A stretch of 64,000 nucleotides of DNA from Dolomedes plantarius. Its lineage: Eukaryota > Arthropoda > Arachnida > Araneae > Dolomedidae. The DNA lies in the NCBI GenBank assembly GCA_907164885.2, contig OU015490.1:233809332-233873331 (forward strand). The letters are read 5' to 3'. Position numbers and translations under genes: made by a program. Below, piece after piece: positions 47,264-56,686 of the stretch; position 1 is the stretch's first letter; each line of letters starts with the position of its first letter. The notes under the pieces are model-generated. The model had not been told where the DNA came from and did not search any database. It saw only the letters and a list, made by a program, of their open reading frames with translations.

Positions 47264-47271
47264 GTGTGAAC

Positions 47272-47436
47272 CGGTGTGTTCAATTTAGAACGACAGACAC
47301 CAATTTACATGTGGACTCGGCCGCTGCATTTTTCTCAAAGTGCGTTCTGGGCCTCCATTCCCTATCCCCTAGCAAGCCATCCTACGACGTTCCTACCGGA
47401 CTGGATTACTTTTACTCCTATATGACGAACCGGTGA
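47272..47436 (+). other. short open frame ending at a splice donor, unrecognised
   Basis: From about 47278 the frame reads RTTDTNLHVDSAAAFFSKCV, then LGLHSLSPSKPSYDVPTGLD and YFYSYMTNR, and a 5' splice site consensus CCG|GTGAGT occurs at 47431. The composition is more gene-like than its surroundings, but there is no start codon in context and no recognised family. The hAT MITE inserted just upstream. It may be an old exon or part of an LTR element. Confidence 0.25.
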
Positions 47437-47639
47437 GTTTAATTTAATTTGTCTAATGAAGATCTTTTTACGATTATCTATTTGTTGTTACTGAGGATGA
47501 ACAATTGAAATTAAATCTCTCAGAAGTAACATTCAAGAACAAAACAATTGTTCTACGGTACTATCTATTATTGAAATATATACTTTTCTGGTATAGTTTT
47601 TCTACAGGTATTTGACTTTAATTGTACTGCATTGGTGTA

Positions 47640-47950
47640 ATATTTAAGAAAAGAAATTATATTTTTCTAACAAATGTGTGCATTTTTAATTCCAATACAA
47701 GAAGTGTTTTGATTTTGTTTTTGAAGATATATGAACATATTTAAGAAATATTTAAGAAAATAAATTATATTTTTCTGACTAATGTGTGCATTTTTAATTC
47801 CAATACAAGAAGTGTTTCGATTTTGTTTTTGAAGGTATATGAGCATATTTAAGAAAAGAAAGTATCTTTTTCTGATGAATGTGTGCATTTTCAATTCCGA
47901 TACAAGAAGTGTTTCGTTTTTGTTTTTGAAGATATATTAGCATATTTATA
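47640..47950. repeat. tandem repeat, three units of about 100 bp
   Basis: GTGTGCATTTTTAATTCCAA...ACAAGAAGTGTTT(C/T)G...TTTTGTTTTTGAAG recurs at about 47676, 47784 and 47881 (periods 108 and 97 bp). The minus-strand frame repeating NTSCIGIKNAHI comes from this. Confidence 0.88.
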
Positions 47951-48230
47951 TTTTGTGCTGTTTACTTCCAATATGAGTACTCCAAATGATATTCCGCATA
48001 TTTCAAAAGCCCTTAAATCAGGGTCAACAAAGGCAATCAGATTATTACATCAGTTTATATTTGAAAATGATGCTGGGAGGGACAACCGTAAAGAACTCCG
48101 CATTTTTTCTGTTTTCACTAAACCTTTTCATGTCAATGACGAACGGGATAAAAGACTTAAAAAACATTTTCGAGCACCGATTTAATTTGTATTGCGAATT
48201 TGCTACATCTTGATTGTTCTACAGACCCAG
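47951..48230 (+). other. unrecognised open frame, possibly a transposon relic
   Basis: A frame starting MSTPNDIPHISKALKSGSTK continues through LHQFIFENDAGRDNRKELRI and ends at 48185. A +1 frame continues to 48213. It is more polar and balanced than random AT-rich frames, but I do not recognise it. Neighbouring GC-richer sequence to about 48480 may belong to the same relic. Confidence 0.25.
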
Positions 48231-48499
48231 CTCAGAGCTGTGAAACTATATTCAATGCTTTAAATAACTTTGCATTACTTCCACCCCCCTGTGCTCTCGG
48301 ATACGAGTGAAACCGAAATTGATTCAAACGACGCCAACGGACAAAGCTCTACGGTTTTGGCGACTAGCTAGGTGCCGGTTCAAAGTTCATTTCCAACCGC
48401 AGCTTCACATTCTAACATAAACAACTCTTTCGGCCAGAGACAGATAAATCGTTTTTGCCTGATGTCATTTTAACTGTCGCAAGGTACTCAAAATTCCCC

Positions 48500-48745
48500 C
48501 AAAAGCGCATTTTTATCTATTTACGGATAAAAGCATACAGTGTTTAGAATCAGGTTACTTAAATTCAGTGTTGTTACTTTAATTACATAAGAAAATGCAA
48601 TATCTGTTTTGTTGAGGTTTAAGTTGTTATGCTGAGCTGTTAAGCTCTTAAGTTGTCGTTTAGCTGCTGTGTTATTCTTTTGCCTTGTCGTCGAAAGTTA
48701 GAGTGGGGAGGTAAATATTAAAAGAGAAAAAGATGTTGTGTGCAA
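48500..48745. repeat. dispersed repeat, copy 1
   Basis: AGTGTTTAGAATCAGGTT...TTTTGCCTTGTCGTCGAA...GAAAAAGAT matches 52640-52862 at roughly 85 percent by eye. No inverted ends or coding potential are seen. Confidence 0.8.
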
Positions 48746-49034
48746 ATGGCTGAGACTGGGCGTAGGCCCTTGTCTGGGGGGATCATCCAGATATTTTCGC
48801 AACCCCAGGAAATAAGGATATAAAGATAAATATTTCCTCATAAATAATTTATTTCTTTTATAAACAATATGCATAGGTAAAATAGTAGGAAATAAAATAA
48901 AATATATGTCTTAGATACTCGCGGAGGCCGGCAAGAATTAAATTCATGTATCAGAATTAAATTTTCGCGACCCCAAACTTTCGATTTATAGCCCCATTTG
49001 GGGTCGCGATCTGCAGTTTATAGAACGGTGCCTT

Positions 49035-49222
49035 ATGTATATTCAAATAAAAGCATCTGGAAAAAATAGTTTCTCGGCATTTCACGATGCTATAGTTCCG
49101 TGAATGCATGAACGCCTTTACAGGTAGCAAACTAGCGTAATGAACATTCAGTTGTTTCCCTATGCCATAAAACTTGTGACATCGGCATATGAAAATATCT
49201 CTGCCATGCAATAATATATTAT
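49035..49222. repeat. dispersed repeat, left part (continues at 49765-49970)
   Basis: GCATGAACGCCTTTACAGGT...GTAATGAACATTCAGTTGTT...TGCAATAATATATTAT matches 63680-63796. The match resumes after the 542-bp insertion at 49765. A 55-bp TATATTCAAATAAAAGCAT...GATGCTATAGTT phrase occurs at both ends of the repeat (49037, 49906). Confidence 0.8.
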
Positions 49223-49764
49223 ACTAGAAGGTAACCCGTCATTTTGACGTCATAATACTAATAATGACGTCATAATGGAAAAAGTATATGAAAGTTAAAA
49301 AATATCCCGAATTATCTAACAATATTGCATTTAATCCACACCTTGTAAAAACAAACCCTTTCATTATTTTTTTATTTATTTAGTTTTTCATGCGATTGGA
49401 GTAGTAGACTGCCATCCAGTTTTTTACAGTTCACTACTCGATATGAATACTTGAGCTACTTGATTCATTCACATTCAAATTTTTTACTTTCAGAATTCAT
49501 CGCAAAAGTAAACAGATTTATAAAAACTGTTAAATATACAGCTAAAAGCATCCAATTTTTTTTAGTTCTGAATATTTTATAGAAAAATAGGCTGAACAAA
49601 CGTGATTTGATGGAGAAGATATTAGTTTTTAGGTAAGAGCAAATTCTCATCCACATCTGAAATTGAAATTAAGCCTAACCGGCCGTTTGTTTACTGAGGG
49701 CTTCAATTGAAAGATGAGTACAGCCCGGAAGTGTTACACAGAGACAGCGGCTATTATATATATA
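49223..49764. mobile_element. Helentron/HINE-like non-autonomous element, 542 bp
   Basis: The insertion begins ACTAGAAGGTAACCCGTCAT and ends GACAGCGGCTATTATATATA. Its limits are defined by an uninterrupted copy of the target at 63780-63810 (ATATTATATACAATGTTG). There are no terminal inverted repeats and no clear target duplication. The CTAG start followed by GGTAACCCG resembles the terminal sequence of Helitron2/Helentron-derived elements in arthropods; this comparison is from memory. Near the start are two palindromes of CRE type (TGACGTCA). Partial copies lie at 26300, 31580 and 31776. Confidence 0.7.
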
Positions 49765-51152
49765 ATACAATATTGTTGGTATTTAACGATTTTCTTTTGC
49801 AAATTATGTAGAATTTGATTTCGCATGAATTTGTTATACTCCAAGAATAATTACCTATTCGTATAACATATTATTTAATCTTTATAAATAGAACAAAATT
49901 TAAGTATATTCAAATAAAAGCATTTGGAATTTTTTTTCGGCATTTCACGATGCTATAGTTAAAAACAAATAAACCCTATGAATTAAGGGAATCTTACAAA
50001 CTATTATCTTGTGAATTTAAACTTTTAGTTAAAGACTAAATAGAAACTATTGCAAAAGAATGTAATTTTCTCTCGTTTGGACAAAATAAATGCAATTGAC
50101 TGAAATGTGTGTAAAAATTGTTTTTAAAGAAAAATTTTACTTCAGACTCAGTAACATACTTGTTAATATTTAAAAAAAATTATCATCGTTCGTGTTACTT
50201 TAATACATACTTCCCTAATAAAAGCCGTTGTTAATCGATTGTTATTAACACCGTTCCTTTCTAAAGATATTTACCTCTAACATTCTAATGTACAGCACTT
50301 TTAATAACGCATGAAAATTACAGTTTTATGCCATTAACGCTTTGTTTTATTAAGGTATCTCATAATAAAGCATTGCCTAAAACAATTTAAAAAGTTCCAT
50401 CTAGCAAAGTCCGCTATTTTTCGAAATTTTCTAGAAAACATTTGGAGTTTGAGCATTCAATTGCATTAAATCTCAAAATTTCAAAAGTAATTTCAGTATA
50501 ATAAAAACTTCTTATATAAAAGCATTTGATGAAATTCAAAGTAAATTATTGTAGAGAAAAACATGTTATTGATTAGAAGCCCTGATAATTTTTTAAAATG
50601 TGTAATAACTGAACTCTCTTTATAAGAAACCCATGTTGTACATAATAACGGATATGTGATATTTAATTATATGTATGGAATAAAATAATTTGTTAACTTC
50701 TACAGTTTATTATGTTATAATTTCAGATACCTCTTTTATAAGGCAAGTTCCTGTGCCTTTTGAAAAATTAATCTGTAAAATATATCTCTTCATTTTTTTC
50801 CCTTTAAAAATGTATTTAAGATAAATAAAGATTTTAATAGGATGTTTATAATTTTGACAATTCCTTCTCTTTAGTTATGAATTTATTTTACTGAATTTGT
50901 TATGATGACAGATGAGTCATAATACAATAAATTATTTTTTTAACAATTGTTTAAAGAATGTATATTTTAAGAATTACCTTTATTTCTATTGTAAGAATAA
51001 TATTTACGATTTAAGACTAATAATGTAACCTCATTAAATAAATATTCAACAGTAATTTGAAACTGGTAAAATATATATAAAATATCTAGTAATTAAACAC
51101 AGTTTGGAAACATTTCTAAATAAAAACACATGAAATAGCTTGTTGTATGCTC
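49765..51152. other. repeat remainder and AT-rich spacer 3' of gene 2
   Basis: 49765-49970 is the right part of the dispersed repeat shared with 63797-63995. The rest, about 1.2 kb, is AT-rich with no recognised feature. Confidence 0.5.
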
Positions 51153-51158
51153 TTTATT
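51153..51158 (-). terminator. CAPA: polyadenylation signal of gene 2
   Basis: The minus strand reads AATAAA, about 230 nt after the stop codon, the first canonical signal downstream. Confidence 0.5.
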
Positions 51159-51388
51159 GCTTTAAATGTGTAACACTTTTTTCATACATTTTATAGTTTT
51201 TCCTTTTGAAATATGCTGATATTTCCAAAAAACTCTCCATATAGTTCATGGTGATTATTTTTCACAACCATTATAGTGTAACTGACGTCAAAATGGTACG
51301 TTAAAATGTAAAAATAGGTTTCAGGGATAATCCATGCACTCTTTACATATCCAGAGCCTCCGACTAGAAATCAAAACTGCTTGACCTC

Positions 51389-52200
51389 TTACTCTATAAC
51401 CTTGCGTGCTATACCAAACTGTATGGGAACTAAATAACCTCTTCCAATTCGCGGAATGAAAATGGTAGCTCTTTTTTCTTCAAACCTGCCGAAATCGTTC
51501 TTGCCAAAGCGAGAAATAAAGAGCATTCTTCCATTAGGCCCTCTTTTGGCAGTCGAGAAGAAATAACCTAGGTTATTGTCTTTATCTAAAGCTATGTTCA
51601 TTACAGCATCTTCAGATTTTTCTTGGTCAAAGTGTTTGCTGGATTCGTTATCGCTTGTTGCAGTATATACATCTGCAACGGATCTCTTCTTGCGACCGAC
51701 TCGGGGAATCATTTTAACTCTAGGTCTGTTTTGTAAAACCATGTTGCAGTCTACGTAATCGCGAGTTCTTTCAAGGTTATAAGAGCCGAAATCTGTGTCG
51801 AATAGCCCTCTTTTGTCAGTTGAGAAGAAATAATCTAGGTCATTGCCTTGATCTAAAACTGGGTACATCACGGCATCTTCAGAATTTTCTTGGTCAAAGT
51901 CTTTGCTGGATTCGTCATCGCTTGTTGCAGCATGTTCATCTGAAACGGATCTCTTCTTGCGACCGACTCGGGGAATCATTTTAACGCTAGGTCTGTTTTG
52001 TAAAATCATGTTGCAGTCAGCGAAATCGCGAGTTCTTTCAAGATTAGAAGAATCGTAATCTGCGTCAAATACCAAGATAGGTTCCATAGACTTCGCCGCA
52101 ATCCGGTGGTTTCCCCAAGCTTTCTCCAGAAAACTAGGATACATCATCGCAGCTCCATCATTTTCTTCAGCGGCAAGTGTGGTTATAAAGGATTCCATTC
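51389..52200 (-). CDS. CAPA: CAPA-like neuropeptide gene 2, exon 2 (tandemly duplicated peptide units)
   Basis: The acceptor TTTTTTTTTGTAACAG precedes 52200, and the exon completes a phase-1 glycine codon. It adds 269 residues, ending at TAA 51391-51389. The sequence has an acidic N-terminal spacer, then two near-identical 89-residue units, each with LQNRP(S/R)VKMIPRV-GR-KKRSV, followed by KR-GPNGRMLFISRF-GK, EEKR-ATIFIPRI-GR and a short tail. The LQNRPxVKMIPRVGR unit corresponds to LQKRPNVKLIPRIGR, peptide 3 of gene 1. The QGLIPLVRL peptide is absent. Most units end in GR for amidation. The unit peptides lack a dibasic site immediately upstream (NRP instead of KRP), so longer or monobasically cleaved products are likely. 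Products fit PR(V/I)-amide periviscerokinins; FISRF-amide is atypical. Confidence 0.85.
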
Positions 52201-52639
52201 CTGTTACAAAAAAAAAATTTTTACTGTCATCATTAAAGTGGTTAAAAAGCAAACATGGAAAATATTATTTATCTAAAGTGATGAAGAAATTACCATTAAT
52301 TTGTGGGAGAAAAATTTCAGGTTTTCTAAAGTCCTCAAATCATACCAACACATATAACGCAAAGTGCATCTAACATTTTACAAAAGTACGAGTAATTTGA
52401 TAAAAAGAAACTCCTTTAAAAAAAATGCATTTACGGTGTTTTTCATTTATACATTAAACGTATTAGAAATAATTAGATTTTAAAATGCTGAAAACACTAC
52501 AAAAATTTATATATAAATTGTAAGTCATTATTTAACTTGTGGTTGCTCAAATATCAAAGATCGGTTGTTTGGGATAAACCCGTGAGTTGATGTATTTTTA
52601 ACCGGCACAAGGGACATAAAATTCACCCCGAAAGGCCCT

Positions 52640-52862
52640 TTTTTACCCATAAAAGCAAACAGTGTTTAGAATCAGGTTGCTTAAACTGAGTATTATTACT
52701 TTAATTGCATTAGAAAATGCAACATCAGGTATGTTGAGGTTTCAGTTGTTAAGTTAATCTGTAAAGCTGTTAAGTTGGGGTTTAGATGCAGTGTTATTGT
52801 TTTGCCTTGTCGTCGAATGTTAGAGTTGGGAGGTAATTAATAAAAACGAAAAAGATTTAAAT
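52640..52862. repeat. dispersed repeat, copy 2
   Basis: Matches 48500-48745; it lies in intron 1 of gene 2. Same AGTGTTTAGAATCAGGTTGC and TGCCTTGTCGTCGAATGTTA landmarks. Confidence 0.8.
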
Positions 52863-53131
52863 GCAAAATTTCTTTCACATCTGCATGTCTCGTGATACGT
52901 CTATTAACGTTTACATTTTACGTGCTCCAAAAATATACCTTAATTTTGATTTTCATATTTTTCGTAAAGGCAAAAATCTTATTTTATTTTTCCCGGACTA
53001 TTGGCACATGAACCATTGTGAACCTTTGATAAGAGCATAAGGGCGGGGGGCAATGTAAAATTTCAAATACTGGTGAATTTCCGTATATATTTGCAAAGTA
53101 AACTGCGTTGGGGACGAGTGTGTGTTCAGAC

Positions 53132-53133
<2 letters not shown>

Positions 53134-53180
<47 letters not shown>
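53134..53180. repeat. (TA)n microsatellite
   Basis: A pure TA run of about 46 bp next to the left end of a Tc1-like element. A second run (54419-54449) lies at its right end, suggesting insertion into a TA array. Confidence 0.95.
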
Positions 53181-53186
<6 letters not shown>

Positions 53187-53195
53187 GTATATATA

Positions 53196-54413
53196 CACGA
53201 TCTACCAATAAGTACCATTTGGACACCCATGCAAATGACGATAACTGCGGTCCTGATATACGACACTCCCTCTGCCGTTAAATATCATGTAGGAAACAAC
53301 ATTGGCATTATTCGCATGCAAGATACCATGAAATGCAGAGTTATCTGATTTCTAGAAAGGTGTAATCGTTCTATATCACAGAAATAGCCGATCCTTAAGG
53401 GACATATCTAGTGACCTGAATTGACAGTGAAACAAAATAGATAGTGGCCTATGTGATTCATAAGTGGAAGGGGAGCGGTGACTGTCGGAATATGCCTCCA
53501 GTCAGCAGACCTACAACACAGGGAGATAGAGACCGACGGGTGTTGTCCAGAGATATTCGGAAGAACTGAACCCAATCGATGGCCCGCATAATCACGGAGT
53601 TTCAACATGCCTCCCTGTGTGATCTTTCGATGAATACCATTCGTAAGGAAGCACGTCTGTTTGGTTTTAATGTTCGTACTGCTGTTCATAAGTCTTTGAT
53701 TAAAAAGTCCTTCCCCACTGCTCGGTTAACGTGGTGCAAAACACGTCGAAAGGGGACCGTAAATCAGTGGAAACGGTTTCTCTGGAATGGAAAATCAAGG
53801 TTCACTCTGTACCGTTCGGATGACAGGGTCTGGGTTTGGCGTTTGCCTGGAGAACGCCTCCTGCCAGAATGCATCATGCCCACACTAAAGTTCGGCGGAA
53901 GTGGAATTAAGGTATGGGGGTTTCTCCTGGTATGATCTGGGAGCCTTGGTCCCAGTTCATGATAAGCTCAACGGCGACGCCTACTGCACTATTTTGGATG
54001 ACAGTGTACTTTCTACATTGTGGCAGTTTAAAGGGTTGGACCCATGTTACTTCCAGCACGACAACACCAGCTGTCATGTTGCGAGGTCCATCATGGATTG
54101 GCATATTGGCAATCGGGTTAACAGAATGTACTGGCCTGCCCAGATCCCAGACCTGACACCTATCGAGTACCTCTGGGACGAGATGGATCGCCTAATTCAG
54201 GGGTGCAACAAGCTTCCAAAATCGGTGAAGGAACTTACATTTCTTCTCCAATCCGAGTGGAAGACAATATCACTAATCGTCAAGGACCTGTGGAAAGCAT
54301 GTCCCGGAGGGTTGAGGCTGCAATTGCCTCTCGTGGAGGCTCTACCAACTATTGAAAATTAATAGACTTTGTTTCTCTTTCCTATCACAGGTATCCAAAT
54401 ACTTATTCGTAGA

Positions 54414-54418
<5 letters not shown>
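53196..54418 (+). mobile_element. Tc1-like transposon, 1223 bp, in intron 1 of gene 2
   Basis: The left end CACGATCTACCAATAAGTAC and right end GTATCCAAATACTTATTCGTAGAATGTG are imperfect inverted repeats, with TA on each side inside longer TA runs. Length and coding content are those of a full-size Tc1 element. Its transposase is on the plus strand, antisense to gene 2. Confidence 0.8.
53420..54362 (+). pseudogene. Tc1-like transposase, one frameshift, catalytic site damaged
   Basis: Two overlapping plus-strand frames (to 53935 and from 53901 to 54362) cover most of a Tc1 transposase. Upstream of 53579 a helix-turn-helix region is partly readable (VIHKWKGSGDCRNMPP, RDRRVLSRDIRKN). Then come TRLTWCKTR, KRFLWNGKSRFTLYRSDDRV and WVWRLPGERL. 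The first catalytic motif, normally WSDES, reads WNGKS, so the aspartate is lost. The second, FQHDNTSCHVA, is intact, and the third, PDLTPIEYLWDEMDR, retains its glutamate. A frameshift near 53905 splits the protein. The copy is inactive but only moderately decayed. Confidence 0.88.

Positions 54419-54449
<31 letters not shown>
54419..54449. repeat. (TA)n microsatellite
   Basis: A TA run at the right end of the Tc1-like element. Confidence 0.9.
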
Positions 54450-54451
<2 letters not shown>

Positions 54452-54901
54452 CTAAAAAGTAATTGGTCAGAATTTACCTAAAGTACTTGTATCATTTAGT
54501 TTTGCCAAAATGGAATAAGAAATCTAAGAAATCATTTTATAAAGTTACTTAAAACACGAAAATAATAGATGTCGGAATGTAAAGCATACACGAAAAAGCA
54601 CTTAGGTTTTATTCTATAAAATGCTTAATCAATCGCTGACATTATTAGAGGTTTCATGTGTTACATAAATTTTAATAAGGTAAAATGGATTTATCGAATA
54701 AAATTCAACAATTTTATTTTGGCTACTTGAAAAGCATGAGAAAAAAATTAATAGCAGTGAGAAACATTTCCCTACACAGCCCTAAAGCTAAATTATCAGC
54801 ATATGAAGGAACATTTTAAGGGTTGCTCTATGTTTTGAAATTATAAATCCTCTTAAATACAAATTAAATGGGAAATTTTGTTTATTAAAGGGATATTTTA
54901 A

Positions 54902-55619
54902 GGGGATGGTGGACTTTCAAATTACCAAAAATCGAGCAAAAATTGGAATTTTTTTGGGGGGTGTATTAATATTTTAAAAACATGTAAATATTGGAATGAA
55001 ATGCATTTAAAATGTGTAGTGAAAATAAAAATGAAAACTGGTGGCTTTAGAGTAGTAAATATTAAAGGTAGATTAAAAAATTATCTTTTAAATGACTTTT
55101 TCTCAAAATGAGAAATTTCCAGATTTGCAAGTCTTTAAAATGCTCCTCGCGTCATAATTTTTGACGAAATTTTATGAAATTTATAATAAAGATTCCTGTA
55201 ATACATCAAAATAAAGTTATGTATCCATTTTAGGATTCGAGGTCATTTAGGTAATAAAAGTTTAACTTTAGTGTAGAAAAGTACAAAAATTTCGCGAAAA
55301 TTCAGAGTACAAGCATAAAAATATTTTCTAAAAATTAACTTTTCAACGAAAGTACAAAAAAATACATAACTTTGTTCAGAAAGTATTTATAAGCAATATA
55401 AATGCAAAATTAAGGGGAAAAGTTTAAAATTGAGTCGCAAGGAGCATTTTAAAGAAGGGTAATTTAATTTAAATTTTTTTTAATAAAATATTTTTTTAAA
55501 AATATTTATAAAATTTTATAAGGTGTTTAATATTATTATACTTTAATGAATATATATACAAAATTTCATATCTCTGTGGTAAAAATTTCAAAAATCGTTT
55601 TGAAAGGTCCACTATCCCC
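54902..55619. mobile_element. TTAA-flanked MITE, 718 bp
   Basis: The ends GGGGATGGTGGACTTTCAAA and TTTTGAAAGGTCCACTATCCCC are inverted repeats flanked by TTAA (54898-54901, 55620-55623). The corresponding point in duplicate A (about 44937) is uninterrupted, confirming insertion. The GGGGA ends relate it to the elements at 27299 and 29743. Confidence 0.88.
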
Positions 55620-55683
55620 TTAAAAAATTATATAAAGAGAGATTTCAAGCAAGATAAGAAATTTGTTGGAAATATTTGCTTAC

Positions 55684-55768
55684 CTGGGGAAAAATGTAGT
55701 AACATAATAACCATGAAAATCATCCGATACGATCCTGAAAATGTAAAACTGATATCTCGACTATTCAT
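55684..55768 (-). CDS. CAPA: CAPA-like neuropeptide gene 2, exon 1 (signal peptide)
   Basis: On the minus strand the ATG at 55768 opens MNSRDISFTFSGSYR, then the hydrophobic signal core MIFMVIMLLHFSP and one base of a glycine codon at the donor G|GTAAGC (55683). Phase 1 fits exon 2 at 52200; the joined precursor would be 298 residues from this ATG or 283 from the ATG at 55723. The longer frame is also open in the gene 3 copy, but ATTTTCAG|G just before 55723 looks like an acceptor, so the true start is not settled. The intron (3.5 kb) holds a Tc1 element, a MITE and a dispersed repeat. Expression is unverified. Confidence 0.78.
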
Positions 55769-55883
55769 AACTGGTTTTCTCCCAAGACAGTATGTCGTAG
55801 ATATTTGCAAATTTTTGTATTTCTGCTGACTATAAGACAAAAATCGGAAGATTGTAACTATTATACATTAAACAAATGCTAGT

Positions 55884-55891
55884 CTTTTATA
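55884..55891 (-). promoter_or_regulatory. TATA box of gene 2
   Basis: The minus strand reads TATAAAAG, 115 bp upstream of the first ATG, at the same spacing as in gene 3. Confidence 0.65.
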
Positions 55892-55930
55892 GCAAAATCA
55901 ACAATCTTTTGCCCTTGCACAATGCTATTA

Positions 55931-55938
55931 TGATGTCA
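55931..55938 (-). promoter_or_regulatory. CRE-like site upstream of gene 2
   Basis: TGATGTCA (plus strand) lies 39 bp upstream of the TATA box, within a block conserved with gene 3 (GCTATTATGATGTCAAATAA). Confidence 0.4.
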
Positions 55939-56272
55939 AATAATGTTTCAACGAAGTATTGATGTCTGAGTGAGGATCAACTTAAATGACTTTTATACAG
56001 ATTGCAACATTAAAACATATGTTCCTAAGACAAGTTATTTCACTTTATTACTGTACATCATTTCTAAACGATGACATGGCTGACATTTTAAACTCTTAGG
56101 AAACATGATTGAACAAAAAGTTGTGGTTTCATTTACTAGTTTTCTTGTTATAATTAGTTGTTTATTGTTAATTTAACTTCAGATAACGAATTTTGAAGAT
56201 AATTTTTAAGTGGCATCTTAACTAAAGAAACTTTTAGTAGACCAGGGAAAATATATTAAAGTCACAGTACAC

Positions 56273-56559
56273 TAGTGATTGCAATACCGGTATACCGGAA
56301 TAACGAATACCGGTATTTCGTGCAATTTTGCAATTTCGTAAAACCAGTATTTGAAAGAAGAAATACCGCTATTACTATAATATTTCGGTATTACTATAAA
56401 TATTAAATATTTATTTTATCAAATTTTTGACTTAAATTATTGGCTATCTACTGTTATTTGAAGTGCGTATTTTTTTCAGTGATGTGGAAGTATTAACATT
56501 TATTTGCTTTTCTCATTTTCGTTCCGTTTCGATTAGTGATTTCAATATCGGTATTAGCT
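56273..56559. other. CCGGTAT-rich segment, probable transposon remnant
   Basis: TAGTGATTGCAATACCGGTA begins this segment, and TAGTGATTTCAATATCGGTA recurs near 56535 in direct orientation. Several CCGGTAT motifs lie between. I suspect a decayed hAT element, but no inverted ends or octamer duplication could be shown. Confidence 0.35.
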
Positions 56560-56686
56560 AGAGGTGGCGAATGTGACCCTGCAGGATATCGTGTCAAATT
56601 CTGTCCAATTGACGCGTTAGATCGTCCGAATACCGAGATGGTTGGAGGGCCCTGCCCATAGTACTCAATGCTCCATACGTACTCAA

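Larger units (their letters stand above)
54775..56272 (-). repeat. promoter/exon-1 segmental duplication, copy B (gene 2)
   Basis: The counterpart of 44800-45588. A 718-bp TTAA-flanked MITE (54902-55619) interrupts it within intron 1. Without that insert the two copies are collinear with small indels. Confidence 0.85.

Noticed and set aside
47667..47894. Frame with repeated NTSCIGIKNAHI
   Set aside because: A by-product of the 100-bp tandem repeat; no start context or other coding evidence.
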